Assembly (NCBI GenBank): GCA_963680875.1
Contig: OY804579.1
Coordinates: 22,739,804 to 22,803,803, forward strand
DNA length: 64,000 bases
DNA from: Bathymodiolus brooksi
Lineage: Eukaryota; Mollusca; Bivalvia; Mytilida; Modiolidae
Reading direction: 5' to 3'
Under the pieces are notes generated by a model. That model searched no databases, was not told where the DNA came from, and saw nothing but the letters and a program-made list of their open reading frames with translations. This document shows positions 1 through 11,451 of this stretch, piece by piece (the first letter of the stretch is position 1; the number at the start of each line of letters is the position of its first letter). The translations under genes and the position numbers were made by a program.

Positions 1-246
1 TACTAGTCTTGAAGAAATGGAGAAGACCTGGTCATTGCCAAATACTGTTTTCATTTAGGGAGTATTCGAAAACATTAAGAGGATACGTTTTCGCTGCAAA
101 TATTGCATTAAATATTGTTATGGGATGTAACAAAATGTCATGATGATGTAACAATGACCTATACCGTTTAGGGAAATATGATCAGGTTCTATTCAGACAC
201 GATAAGATGTTACTAAGCAAGCTATGTTTCGTCAATACAAGCGAAG

Positions 247-410
247 ACAAACAATAATCTACTCTGTCACCTTAGTAACCCACTAGAAAAACAATAATCT
301 ACACTGTCACATTAGTAACCCAGTAGACAAACAATAGTATACTCTGTCACCTTAGTAACCCAGTAGACAAACAGTAATCTACTCTGTCACCTTAGTAACC
401 CAGTAAACAA
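247..410 (+). repeat. 40-bp tandem repeat, 4 copies, in intron 6 of gene A
   Basis: Four units, spaced 40 bases (at 251, 291, 331, 371), carry ATCTACTCTGTCACC and TTAGTAACCCAGTAGA. The paralogous intron has one shortened copy near 51920 and two copies at 61818-61907, so copy number varies between paralogues. Confidence 0.9.
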
Positions 411-687
411 ATATAACCGTAAAATGACGACAACGATACTGGCATGAACGTACAACGTCAAATAATAATATAGCTGTCATCAAGTTGTTTGTAGAACACC
501 ATACATTACATATTGACGTCGACATATAATTTGCTGAATCTTCTGCTTCAAGAGAGTAAAACATACATTTCGGTAACAACTGTATGCAATTTATATTAGA
601 GTTGAAGAACATTTATTTTTTATATCTTGCAGTTGAATTTGAGATTCCTTAACAAACATTAATATCACTTGTTATATATTCCACTAG

Positions 688-807
688 ATTTGTAAAATGT
701 TGAAGACTGGAGGAAAAAAATATTACATCGACGACCAGAAGGTTCCATATGTTGTCAAAGGATCGCAATGGGTCGGCTACGATGACAAAGATAGTTTAAA
801 AACAAAG
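688..807 (+). CDS. Gene A exon 7 (numbered as in gene B)
   Basis: A 120-base exon of 40 codons, phase 0 at both ends. It starts [17 protein letters not shown] and lies between a CTAG acceptor and a GTGAAA donor. The same exon recurs at 52573 and 62843 with few substitutions. It encodes a late part of the GH18 fold, including GSQWVGYDD. Confidence 0.92.
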
Positions 808-3800
808 GTGAAATCATCTTTTGAATGAGGGAATAATGCATTTACTTTGGTCTGCTTACCAAGTCTAAAAGTCCTCACGCATTTAAAACAGAAACTATCA
901 CTGAATTCAATCTTATATATTTGAACTCAACAGCATTCTTTTTACCGTTTAGGGTGGGGGTTATTGATACCTATACCCCATAATCATTGTATGTGTACCG
1001 CTATCTTATTGTTATAATGAGGGTGCGGTGAGAGAGACGGGAGGTAGTCGTGGTCGTAATCGTATGATAGGTGGATTTTCAAATACCTATGACATCAGTA
1101 CATATAACCATTAAAGTTGTGAGGTCAAATCCCGCCCATGGTGAGGTGTACACGAAACAACAATGCATGATAAAGTTTGTGGGTGATTTGTGGCAGGTGA
1201 GCGGTTTTTCCCTGGGTAATCCGGTTTTCTCCACCAATGAAACTTACCATTACGATATAGCAAAAATATTGTTGCAAATGGTGCTAAAACACCATACCCC
1301 TAACCCATATTGAACTGGTAGACCAATAACATCATTTTCAATTTTGCTTTTATATTAAGATGTAATGTTTTTATATGCGAGCGAAGCGAACTCTTTATGG
1401 TAACAAACATGTATCAATGTAATATTGCTATTTTCAAATTTCATTAAATCTCTTCTGAGAAGAATTTTTTTTTCTGCGCGGAAGTTAGCATTAGAGACTA
1501 GATTCGACCATAAGAAAGTCGTCCCCAATATATCTCGGCGCAAACAATCTCGACACTATTTTGATGCACTGGATGAGGTGAAATGGGCAGATAATTTTCA
1601 GATTCGCTAGCATTCATGGCCGTGCCTGTTTCATATTATATGAGAATCGGAATAGCATATAAATGTCATATTGAACTGGATTTTGTCGATATATCTTAAT
1701 GAGGTAGTCCAATTATATATGAGAAAAACATGATATTCGATGTATATTCGCCATAAAGAAAATCATATTTCGTTAGCTCCATAATTAACATAAAGTACAC
1801 TACGCTTACTTAATTTAATTTTTTCCCTCTGTCTTAGGTACAATATGTAAAACAACATCATTTTGGAGGAACCATGGTATGGGCGTTAGATCTTGATGAT
1901 TTCAGTGGATCATGTGGAGAAGGAAAATATCCACTTCTAAATGCAATTAAAGATGAACTTGATAATAACAGCGGAACCAATGTACAACCGTAAGTAATTT
2001 AACGATATGTGTAACGGTGTGTACATAGCAATAAATATACATTATAACATGTCCTTTTCGATATCATCCCGAGATTCCCATATCAGCTCAAGGCGATAAC
2101 CGCGGGTTAATATGGGTCGAGGGATGATACCAGGGCCGATATGGAGAATGCCATGTTTAAATCTGTTTATCACATATCCATCCATGACAAAATTAAATAA
2201 AATATAAATGAAGAATTCATCAAAATAACAACAAAATAAATTACGTCAACAAAAGTCAACAATATAATTCACCATATTTATCACAGCTATTAAACATTAC
2301 TAGAGTTCCAATTCTTATCATTTGTGCCATAATAATTTATTGTCAAATTTTCCTGGATATTTGAGTATGGGAATAGTGTTATTCTAGGGCTGGGCATCAT
2401 GGGAACCAAAATCAATAACAGTGTGCTGAACATAGTTCTCAATACTCAACACGATGGCGTCAATTATCAACATTTGCCATCAATAAGATATATACTGATG
2501 GATGCTTGGATACATTTTAATGAACTAGATTCGTAAACCTGCTTGGATTTTTTCCCCGCGCTGAAAAATAATCTTGCCAGGAGCATGTCGTTCTCCTCGA
2601 TTCCTCGAATCCCAATCATTGAATATGTTTATGTCATTCTCGGTTTTATGCTTTGTATTGACATTCTTCATCTCTGATGGATGCTTCCATATTTGTCACG
2701 TTTGCTTACGTGTCACAATGACGTCATTGATACAGGGCAAAATAACCGGTTATTTGCTCCAGGCACATATGGATCGGGCACTTCTTAATTTATCACACAA
2801 GCAAAAAGGGTACACTTTACGTACAAATATGTGATAAGCTATATTATATGAAGCATTGGTTGCATATTATGTTAGTCTGTAATAACATGAATAAGGTTGA
2901 AATATCAATGCATATGACAGTATTTTCAAAAGGATTCGACATGAGCTTTTGATCGAGAATCAATAATTGAACCGAAATATCGATTTATATTGTCATAGTT
3001 CTTTGATACAGGTTTAATTTCCAATAAACAACATGCATGAGTTAAGCATAATACGTGGTTCCAAAAAAATCGGTTTCAATTCATTTGGACATACCTGATG
3101 AAGTGTGAATGTTATTATATGCGCACTAAATTAGATATTTGCATATTTTGTTGTTACATTAATTATCCATTAGATCATATATATAATATAACTACTATGC
3201 TGTGATCTATTTCATCAGTGTCATAACACAAGCTCCACAACCAACCACACAGAGTCAACAACAAACAACTATGAAGAATCAACAGATAACAATGGCTCCA
3301 GTACAAACAAATCCCACACAGGGACCACAAAACCCAGGGAATACCAATGGTATAATATATATATATATATTAAGAAGTATGATCGATGTATCTAACTTTA
3401 ACTTTGATCGCTATAAATCCAAGTGTCCAAGTGTTAAAATGTAACATTCAATATATCTGAACAGGAAAGAATTTGATATCAAAACTAAAAACCAATATAA
3501 TGTCTCCAAATATCTAGCCATTAAATATCCTGTATTTTGATGCTATAGAGCTATTACTAAGTGAACGACCAATGTACTTTTATGGGTGGGGTGGGGATTG
3601 GATAATGTTTTTAATATTTAGAAAATTACTGGCACGATGCCAATTGTTATAGAACAAATAAAAAGATGCAAACAAAGTTAAATAGTCTGACCCTCCATTA
3701 TTCAACAATGAAAAAAGAACAATCTAATTTTTGCTTCGTGTGAAAAAAACATTGCCCCCTCTACCTAAATGTTGCTATCGGGTGGCAATTTGCATATTTA

Positions 3801-5118
3801 TTTATTTCGAATGACTTAAAACAATATCAGTGGGTGATATTTCACCACTATAGTTTGATACCATTCTTAAGTGTGCAAGGATTTGAACCGTCTAGTTTTT
3901 GTCTTGATATTTTATTAAATCCATTGAAGTTTGTTGCTTTAATGGACGATTTGTGATTTGGTATTCTATTTGAAATTGAATTATATATTAATATTATTGG
4001 TTAAAATTTCAGTTAGTAAGAACTTATATAGACTTACATGGACATTAGAGACTATCCAACATTACACTTAGACACAAATTAATGTAAAGGATCACCGCTA
4101 TGTATGTCATTGTATTTACTTCTGACACACTAATTAATAAAATGATCATATTTACAACTCAGATTTGTAGAAATATTGCAAATCGTTAGACATTATTATA
4201 TTATGTTTTAGCACCATCTCCTACTCATAAGCCAGAACATATTGGACTCACTACAAAGTACAATTGCCAAGGAAAGACAAGTGGGTTTTATCCAAATGCC
4301 AATGCATGTAACGAATACTACATTTGTGCCGGAAGTCTGGCTTTTGAAGTTAGGTGTGCTACCGGATTAGTGTTCAACCAGAAATCTCAGTATTGTGATT
4401 GGCCATACAATGTTCAATGTACAGCACAGACTACCCAGGCACCAGCTGTAACTCAGGCACCAGTCGTTACACAGGCACCAGTCGTTACACAGGCACCAGT
4501 AGTTACCCAGGCACCAGTCGTTACACAGGCACCTGTTCAAACTAATGCTCCAAACCAACAAACAACTAAATCACCTTCATCTGGTAAGAATTTCTATAAA
4601 TAATCCATTTTAATTGCTTTTGTCTTTTGATGGATTACAACACACACAAAATATAAAAAAGATTTTCTCCTCCCTTATTGTGCTAAGTGATTTAGAATGA
4701 GAGGTGATTGTCTGTTTTGTTGATATTGGTGGAATTGTTGACCATCACTGCTTAAACATTCTTGATTATATAAAATTTGACTGGAAAATATAATATTTCT
4801 CTTCCTATGTAAGCGTATTGTTAATACGGTATAATAATTTAAACTAGATCCCATTATGACAAACAAATTAAATAAACTTCTTACTTTAAAAAAAAGAGTA
4901 TTGAAAAATAATTAATTTCTTTTTTAGGCCAAAATAACAAGGATTTCTGTCAAGGAAAATCAAACGGCCATTTCATAGACCCTTCTGACTGTAGTAAGTT
5001 CTTCCAATGTTATCATGGTGTAACATTCCACGAGTTCTGTTCACCAGGTACAGCCTTTAATATAAAGATTATGGGATGTGATTACGTAGCCAATGTCCCT
5101 GGATGTAACCTTGGATAA
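688..5118 (+). CDS. Chitinase gene A, 3' part (end of GH18 domain, linker, two CBM14 domains)
   Basis: Partial gene; its 5' exons lie left of the window. Five exons join in frame (688-807, 1838-1989, 3219-3349, 4212-4583, 4928-5118), each with AG/GT borders and compatible phases, giving 321 visible residues and a TAA stop. Residues 1-90 are the end of a glycoside hydrolase family 18 barrel, including the conserved [12 protein letters not shown] block. Residues 91-135 are a Thr/Gln/Pro-rich linker. Two CBM14 (peritrophin-A) domains follow, each with six cysteines, separated by a six-fold TQAPVV repeat. In this family such a protein is secreted, hydrolyses beta-1,4 chitin and is held on its substrate by CBM14. 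Exons 7-9 are near-identical to those of gene B downstream, so the two loci are recent duplicates. The GH18 catalytic glutamate exon is outside the window, so activity of A cannot be judged here. Confidence 0.93.
1030..1310 (+). mobile_element. tRNA-derived SINE, family 1 (gene A intron 7)
   Basis: Head with a TAGTCGTGGTCGTAAT segment and a B-box-like AGGTCAAATCCCG, body with CGGTTTTCTCCACCAATG, and tail GATATAGCAAAAATATTG followed by GCTAAAACACCATA. It matches family copies at 41220, 52925 and 63245. The two gene B copies are at the same intron position, so this insertion predates the gene duplications. Confidence 0.75.
1838..1989 (+). CDS. Gene A exon 8, end of GH18 barrel
   Basis: A 152-base exon (50 codons plus 2 bases) with acceptor CTTAG and donor GTAAGT. 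It carries [18 protein letters not shown], the last conserved GH18 block; its Trp lines the substrate cleft in family members. The counterpart in gene B is 54125-54276. Confidence 0.93.
2062..2129. repeat. Short palindromic element in gene A intron 8
   Basis: TATCATCCCGAGA at the left pairs with TCGAGGGATGATA at the right, with an inner CCATAT/ATATGG pair and the core GCGATAACCGCGGG. Relatives lie near 54360-54445 and 54880-54965 in gene B intron 8. Confidence 0.65.
3219..3349 (+). CDS. Gene A exon 9, Thr/Gln/Pro linker
   Basis: A 131-base exon encoding 43 whole codons rich in T, Q, P and N, beginning [15 protein letters not shown]. This is a typical mucin-like, probably O-glycosylated spacer between catalytic and binding domains. 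It starts in phase 2 and ends in phase 1. An (AT)n run follows the donor directly. The counterpart is 55358-55488. Confidence 0.88.
4212..4583 (+). CDS. Gene A exon 10, first CBM14 domain and TQAPVV repeats
   Basis: A 372-base exon (phase 1 to phase 1) encoding a six-cysteine CBM14 domain ([17 protein letters not shown] through [10 protein letters not shown]), then six TQAPVV hexapeptides and a TTKSPSS tail. Cysteine number and spacing and the aromatic positions fit the peritrophin-A chitin-binding fold. No copy of this exon was found in the visible part of gene B. Confidence 0.93.
4433..4540 (+). repeat. Coding 18-bp minisatellite (TQAPVV x6)
   Basis: Six in-frame 18-base units encode Thr-Gln-Ala-Pro-Val-Val with small changes (the first is TQAPAV). 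The unit is a multiple of three, so copy number can change without frameshift. It forms the spacer between the two CBM14 domains. Confidence 0.9.
4928..5118 (+). CDS. Gene A exon 11, second CBM14 domain and stop
   Basis: The terminal exon, 191 bases to the TAA. It encodes [16 protein letters not shown] through VPGCNLG, a second six-cysteine CBM14 domain ending three residues before the stop. The acceptor follows a strong pyrimidine tract (TTCTTTTTTAG). Confidence 0.93.
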
Positions 5119-5139
5119 TAATGTATGGCATATATATTT

Positions 5140-5145
5140 AATAAA
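5140..5145 (+). terminator. Poly(A) signal of gene A
   Basis: AATAAA lies 22 bases after the stop codon and overlaps a second AATAAA-like word; another AATAAA is at 5188. Either could direct cleavage. Transcript ends are not visible in DNA. Confidence 0.6.
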
Positions 5146-5283
5146 TAAATGAAAATGAGAGCTTCTAACGACTTGCTAATTGTAATGAATAAACTTTGTT
5201 TGTATTGATTTCGACTCTTACATATTTTTCAAGACCGCAGTGATATATCCTAATATTAAATAGCATTACAATAAACCTTAGAG

Positions 5284-5465
5284 ACAACTGAAGGGGCAAT
5301 CAATAATGAACAATCTAGAGAAAACAGAAGGGGCAATACATAATGAACAGTCTAGAGACACATGCAATCACTAATGAACAGTCTAGAGACACATGCAATC
5401 AATAATGAACAGTCTAGATACACATACAATCAATAATGAAAAGTCTAGAGACACATGCAACATTG
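5284..5465 (+). repeat. 31-bp minisatellite
   Basis: About 5-6 units contain AATGAACAGTCTAGAGACAC and ATGCAATCA; spacing between units at 5341 and 5372 is 31 bases. The first units carry GAAGGGGCAAT, the same word that opens the dispersed element expanded at 10258, so this may be another local expansion of that family. Confidence 0.85.
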
Positions 5466-5512
5466 GGCCTAAGGTACAGAAGTAAGACAAGCAAAACAAA
5501 AACTTAAAAGAT

Positions 5513-5625
5513 GTACAACACTTCACGTGTTTATGTTCAACACCTCACGTGTTTATGTTCAACGCTTCACGTGTTTATGTACAACACTTCACGTGTTTAT
5601 GTTCAACACTTCACGTGTATTTGGC
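5513..5625 (+). repeat. 22-bp minisatellite
   Basis: Five copies of a unit containing CTTCACGTGTTTATGTTCAA at 22-base spacing (5521, 5543, 5565 and so on). Each unit holds a CACGTG E-box palindrome. No gene is implied. Confidence 0.9.
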
Positions 5626-6054
5626 TAAAGTACAATGTTAACATTACTGCATTCATTTGTGTATTCAAAGTATGTCTGATTGAAACTGATGTTTTAACTG
5701 GTTAGTTAAGCAACAACTGTTTAATTGGAGGTTTCTCCAGAAAAGACGTTCTCATAAAACATTAAAAAAGGCAGGAAGACAATCAAATTTAATCATACTG
5801 TCTTTGTATATGTCTTTAATGTTTAAATGTCATGCATGCACACACACATTCAAAACATTTGCTTAATATTTTTCACTTAAGATATTCCTTACTAAATACG
5901 CACCTGTTTCATGATGTGTTGAAGAACGTGGTTTTACCAAACAACATGAAGTGTTGAACATAAAACACATTCCGTGTTTTATTATTAAACACATAATATG
6001 TTCTATGTTCAGAACAAAATTGCTTTGGTCAAAATGCAGCTTTATCATTAAAAC

Positions 6055-6548
6055 ACTTATCTGCGTTTTCAAAGTGCGTCTGATTTGTGTTTTCAAAGTG
6101 CGTCTGATTTGTGTTTTCAAAATGTGTCTGATTTGTGTTTTCAAAGTGCGTCTGATTTGTGTTTTCAAAATGTGTCTGATTTGTGTTTTCAAAGTGTGTC
6201 TGATTTGTGTTTTCAAAGTGTGTCTGATTTGTGTTTTCAAAGTGTGTCTGATTTGTGTTTTCAAAGTGTGTCTGATTTGTGTTTTCAAAGTGCGTCTGAT
6301 TTGTGTTTTCAAAGTGTGTCTGATTTGTGTTTTCAAAGTGCGTCTGATTTGTGTTTTCAAAATGTGTCTGATTTGTGTTTTCAAAGTGTGTCTGATTTGT
6401 GTTTTCAAAGTGTGTCTGATTTGTGTTTTCAAAGTGTGTCTGATTTGTGTTTCCAAAGTGTGTCTGATTTGTGTTTTCAAAGTGTGTCTGATTTTTGCTT
6501 TCAAAGTGTGTTTGATTTGTGTTTTCAAAGTGTGTCTGATGTCTGTTT
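6055..6548 (+). repeat. 24-bp minisatellite, about 20 copies
   Basis: The unit is TCTGATTTGTGTTTTCAAAG plus TGTG or TGCG. It is a multiple of three and stop-free in several frames, so it creates artefactual octapeptide-repeat open frames on both strands. Main variants are TGCG/TGTG and AATG/AGTG. Confidence 0.93.
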
Positions 6549-6609
6549 TAAATGTGTTGCATTACAAAACATACGTTTTTATGGTGTATGGAAAGAATTT
6601 TAATTAACA

Positions 6610-7590
6610 ATTAACGGGAGATTGTACCAATATCAATCAGAGTCTCTGGATTCTCATTTCGTTGTGTGACCCCAAACAGTTAGAAAACCAAGATTAAATA
6701 CCAAACACATACATACAGAACAAACACAGAATGTCTAAAAATACATCCAAATCCAGCTATGGCCATCCACACTTGAGGGAGATAAACCTTTATTTTTCAA
6801 ATATTTTGTTTAAACATTAGCGCTGTTTTCATGAGATAAAAAAACTCCTACGATATGTAATATGTCTGGTAGTACATACGTGGGAAAACTATTTAGATAT
6901 TTAACTTACTTAATCATTCCGTATTATTATTATAGAGGACTGTAATTTGTAAGGGTATCACATTCTTTAATGATATCATAATACTTAAATATTAATAATT
7001 CTCTAATGTGTTAAACTCTCAGAAACCCGTCACTTTAGATGACAACAGAAACATTGAAAATTAAAAGACGCAGAAGTTATAAATCCCTGACTTAGCCAAG
7101 TAGATAAACTTTCTTGAAGTGATTATACTGATAAATTGTGAGGTCTCCATCTGATACTAATTGTACATGTGATCGGAATAGACAGCGCATGGAATAAAAA
7201 GGTACCTTTTATTAAGATATTACGCTTAAGAATTATTTGGATTCTCTCTACTTATGAAGTATGTTTTGCATTTGTTGTTCATGATTTGCTAAATCTGTGT
7301 TATGTGGATGTTTGAAGCAATATAGTTTTTATTTCATCTTACATGTATTTATGATATCAAAAGTAAAGCAGAAACACGAACATTTAATGTCTAAAGATCA
7401 AATATTTTATTGGTGGCAAACATGTTTAATGATTTCTTTCTTATTACTTCCATTCTTGGTCTTACTAACATCTTAAACCATTTATGTACTTTGCTTTTGT
7501 GTACACTAATGTTCACTTTCCCTTTTGTATGGACAGGCTTAATATGGATAATAGACTTTAATTCCACATCTAACAATAGTTCAATTTACA
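6610..7590. other. Gene-free stretch
   Basis: AT-rich unique-looking DNA. I saw no supported exon, RNA gene or repeat in it. Confidence 0.6.
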
Positions 7591-7595
7591 TTGTG

Positions 7596-7790
7596 ACGTC
7601 AATAAGGGTAATAACAAAATTACCGAACTCCGAACAATCTTCCAAATGGAAAGTCAAAACTCATAAGTACACAAACAGACAAAATCAGCCAACAACCGGA
7701 AAACTGGGAAAACCGTAATGACCCTGACTTGGTACAGGCATTTCCAAAGAAATGGTGGGTTGAATCAGATTTTATTGACGGTGAAAACCT
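7596..7790 (+). mobile_element. Dispersed '450-bp' element, truncated copy
   Basis: Matches the left part of the element at 12297-12747: AATAAGGGTAATAACAAAAT, ACCGAACTCCGAACAATCTT and GACCCTGACTTGGTACAGG. It ends after GGTTGAATCAGATTTTATTG. Its 102-residue open frame is not a gene. Confidence 0.8.
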
Positions 7791-7794
7791 ACGC

Positions 7795-7862
7795 ATCTAT
7801 CACAAATAACTGACCAATTCTATCACATAAGGTTGTATAGAGTACACCTCGTATCGACAGAG
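7795..7862 (-). mobile_element. SINE family 1 fragment
   Basis: CTATCACATAAGGTTGTATA followed by GAGTACACCTCGTATCG is the middle of the reverse-complemented family 1 SINE. It is a small remnant beside the truncated 450-bp element. Confidence 0.5.
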
Positions 7863-8504
7863 AATGAAAGTCGCAAACATTAGTAGTGATATTCACTAGC
7901 TGTATTTGTGGATGTAAATGCAACCATTCATCAAATATGTGTTGTAGAAAATCCTTGAATATTCAAGTTTCTGTTGGCATTCAGTATTTTGTGTATCTAA
8001 TAGGGTTTATTTTGTATCTAGCAATGTAAGGAGTCATTTCACATATCGTCCGAAAATATATAATTTAGTTGTACTACAAATGTACCTTCAGAAACAGGTA
8101 GAAAAACGAGCTTTTAGCGAACTTCTCTGGTCGGTTTCCTATCGAGTGCAACCAAAATGTATTTTTGCCAAAAATGTCATTCCAATCGTTTCTAATGGTG
8201 CCAACTTTCATCGTCCACGCTATGTTGTTGCTGTTTATTACATGAATCAGGTACCAGGAAACTGTTAGTTATTTGTCCTCTAAACGAATAGAATAGTGTT
8301 TATTCGTGTACCTTTATTGTACAGAACATATAATGTTATATTTCTACTGTTTTAGTTTCTAATATTGGTTTATCTGTTTAGTTTAACCTTTGTATTTGTG
8401 GAAATCACCTTTCAGTTTTATAGGGTGTACATGACATATCCCATAATTCCTCGTAAAATTTCACCGTATTTAAATTTTAAAATTTCACGCCACGATATGG
8501 CTTA

Positions 8505-8595
8505 AAATAAACGTAAGAAAAACAGAAGAGGCAAGCAAGACTGGACATTCCAGAGACGCAGGCTACATTGGGCACAAGACACAACTGTGTAACCT
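8505..8595 (+). mobile_element. Fragment of a dispersed element (same family as 43945-44135)
   Basis: Contains AACGTAAGAAAAACAGAAGA, GACTGGACATTCCAGAGACG and ACATTGGGCACAAGAC, the same word order as the single-copy element in gene B intron 1 and the unit amplified at 10258-11030. Confidence 0.6.
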
Positions 8596-8954
8596 AGTTA
8601 CGTTAACAAACCAACAAATAATAATAATAGTAAATATCCTAACGTGACCTTTTCTCCACAATATGTATTGTTCTTATCACAAACTGTAATACTGCTCACA
8701 TGACAACAACAAATCAATTAATCACATAATAAGATACAAGACATCACATGAACCATCAGACATCTTAGTATTAAAGAATTTTAAAATACTACAATCTTTC
8801 TGGATATAGAAATAATTTACGACATCAAACAGGGAACAGAAGAAGCATAAAATAAGAAATCGGGCTGCCGGATCACTTGTTTGCATTGTATCATACTATG
8901 TTGTTCTGTTTTTCATTTCATCAGGCTTTAGTTTTATTGGTAATATTCCCTAAC

Positions 8955-9075
8955 ATTGGGTATACCCATCGGTGGTTTTCTCTGGTATTCCGGTTATCTC
9001 CGCCAATAAGACTGGCCGCGACGATATAATTAAAATATTATTGAAAGTGGCGTGACACACCATAAATCAAACCCT
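8955..9075 (+). mobile_element. SINE family 1, 5'-truncated
   Basis: Contains ATCGGTGGTTTTCTCTGGTA, CCGCCAATAAGACTGGCC and the tail GATATAATTAAAATATTATT then GAAAGTGGCGTGACACACC. The tRNA-like head is missing. Confidence 0.65.
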
Positions 9076-9177
9076 AACATTGGTATTTTACATTTAGTGT
9101 CTTAATATCTTATTGATGGGTCACAATGATATATCTATAGTGTCGCATACAAACCTATATTATAATTTGACTTTGAT

Positions 9178-9420
9178 TTTTGGTGTTTAATGCCACTTAC
9201 AGTAGTATTTCAGCTATATCATGGCGACCAGTTTTAGTGGTGGAGGAAGCGGAGTACCCGGAGAGAACCACCGACCATGGGCAAGCAACTGGTAAACTTT
9301 ATCACTTGCGGCTGCGAGTCGAGTGCACCCTTTTTTGTAATTTACAAAGCGGGGCACGCCGTATTGCTGATAGGCTTGTATGAGTTGTTAGATCCAACGA
9401 CCTAACTCATTGACCCACCC
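9178..9420 (-). mobile_element. tRNA-derived SINE, family 1
   Basis: Read on the minus strand. The shared tail appears here as TTTCAGCTATATCATGGCGA, followed by GGTGGAGGAAGCGGAGTACC and a head remnant with a poorly kept B box (GAGTCGAGTGCACCC). The open frame across it is not a gene. Confidence 0.75.
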
Positions 9421-9879
9421 GGGCCCACTATATTATATATTAGATAAACACTCGGACAAATGGGCACAACAAGGATTAATACAAGAAGATAAATAAATTA
9501 TTGATCTGAATGTGGATGAGCACGATACAAAGTATGCACATTAACAGGTGTCAACGATGTCAATTAACTACTTATTATACTGTTACTATATATTTAGGGT
9601 TACATAACTTAACTAAACAGTACCGAAAAAAAAATAGAATGTATCCTAATATGACTTTGGTTCGGATTAGTGTTCTGGGTTTTAACTTCCTAGAAATTCA
9701 TTGGTTGTGATGTATGGAATCATTTAATTAAGCTCCGTTCGATCGACCAACTCCCGACAGACAACTGGTTCGTGATCGTCAGGAACTCGATAATGTCGGT
9801 AATAGATTTCTAGAATCATACCGTATCCCACTAGCTTAGGTTTAAATGTTGCTTTGAGAATATCACTAACCCAACCACA

Positions 9880-10120
9880 TGGGGTATCACATCACACTAG
9901 CCAGGGATTTGATGTTGGTCGGAGATAGATCACTAGTCCCCAATGGTATCACGTCCCAGTAGACAGTGATTCGATGTTGGTCTGGGATAGAGAACATCAC
10001 TTCCCAGTTGACAGGTATTCGAAGTTGGTCTGAAATAAATCATTAATCACCGAGGAAATCACAAGATATTTGATGTTTGTCTGAGATAGATTACATATCA
10101 TTAACCAAGGCTTCGATGTC
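9880..10120 (+). repeat. Degenerate tandem repeat, about 50-61 bp
   Basis: GATGTTGGTC-like words recur at 9911, 9972, 10021 and 10071, each followed by TGGGATAGA or similar and then a TATCAC or ATCAC word. Spacing is irregular, which suggests an old array. Confidence 0.5.
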
Positions 10121-10257
10121 CAAACAACACCCTTTCCGACCATTCTAGACTAATCACATGTGTTTACAACTATGGTTTTTATTATCTATTGCATAAGTAA
10201 GCGCGTTGCACATGCTGTGCATCTGGTGTATTATATTAAACAAACGTCAGAGAAAAC

Positions 10258-11030
10258 CGACGGGGCACATAATGCACAACACAGAGACACTGGCAACATT
10301 GGGTACACAAGACCGACGGGGCAATACAGAATGTACAACCCAGAGATACTGGCAACATTGGGTACAGAAGACCGACGGGGCAATACAGAATGTACAACCC
10401 AGAGACACTGGCAACATTGAGTACACAAGACCGACGGGGCAATACAGAATGTACAACCCAGAGACACTGGCAACATTGGGTACACAAGACCGACGGGGCA
10501 ATACAGAATGTACAACCCAAAGACACTGGCAACATTGGGTACACAAGACCGACGGGCAATGCAGAATGTACAACCCAGAGACACTGGCAACATTGGGTAC
10601 ACAAGACCGACGGGGCAATACAGAATGTACAACCCAGAGACACTGGCAACATTGGGTGCACAAGACCGACGGGGCAATACAGAATGTACAACCCAGAGAC
10701 ACTGGCAACATTGGGTACACAAGACCGACGGGGCAATACAGAATGTACAACCCAGAGACACTGGCAACATTGGGTACACAAGACCGACTGGGCAATGCAG
10801 AATGTACAACCCAGAGACACAGGCAACATTGGGTACACAAGACCGACGGGGAAATACAGAATGTACAACCCAGAGACACTGGCAACATTGGGTACACAAG
10901 ACCGACGGGGCAATACATAATGTACAACCCAGAGACACTGGCAACATTGGGTACACAATACCAACGGGGAAATACAGAATGCACAACCCAGAGACACTGG
11001 CAACATTGGGTACGCAGGACACAGGACGAA
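10258..11030 (+). repeat. 59-bp minisatellite, about 13 copies, inside a dispersed element
   Basis: Units contain ACAAGACCGACGGGGCAATA, CAGAATGTACAACCCAGAGA and CACTGGCAACATTGGGTAC at 59-base spacing. One unit near 10555 has lost a base (ACGGGCAATG). Several reading frames on both strands are stop-free, giving open frames up to 318 codons that are artefacts. The flanks match a dispersed element present once at 43945-44135. Confidence 0.93.
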
Positions 11031-11140
11031 GATAAATAAAAAAAAACACAACACAGAAAACCACAAAGATGATCAACATGAACCTCACCAAAAATCGGGG
11101 GCCAAACCAGGTGCTCGCGAGGTAAGCTGTTCCTGCATCT
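11031..11140 (+). mobile_element. 3' part of the dispersed element hosting the 59-bp array
   Basis: AAAAAACACAACACAGAAAA, GATGATCAACATGAACCTCA and CCAGGTGCTCGCGAGGTAAG parallel 44035-44125 (AAACACAACACAGTAAAC and CCCAGGTGCTCATGGAGG). Confidence 0.65.
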
Positions 11141-11451
11141 TACAAGACACATCGTCGTTTTACTATTGGTATCTTCGATTTCGGAAAGGGAGCTAAACAG
11201 CAATGTCTAACCATTTACACGTAGCCAATAATAACAATACAAAGCCATCCATCTGTCAAGCCTCTAAAGACAAATACACTTTGATATTTACTGAACGTAT
11301 CTGTGTTCACATTTTGAAAGAGATGATACTGACATAATGATCGTATATGATTTCTTATCTTGATGAAAAGCTTATGAAAACCATGTACTGAGAAGACATG
11401 ATCATGATTTATTGTCAGTTCTTCTGACTGTGTCATCAAACACCAGTGAAC

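Noticed and set aside
4367..4561. Minus-strand frame with CLCNDWCL repeats
   Set aside because: Antisense shadow of the TQAPVV coding repeat in gene A exon 10.
5863..6607. Open frames of 172-221 codons with octapeptide repeats
   Set aside because: Direct product of the 24-bp minisatellite; the flanks show no exon signals or homology.
7410..7718. A 102-codon plus-strand frame
   Set aside because: It overlaps the dispersed 450-bp element from 7596 and has no recognisable domain or splice context.
10206..11203. Open frames of 170-318 codons on both strands
   Set aside because: They are created by a 59-bp tandem repeat without stops in several frames; no codon logic, start context or domain.
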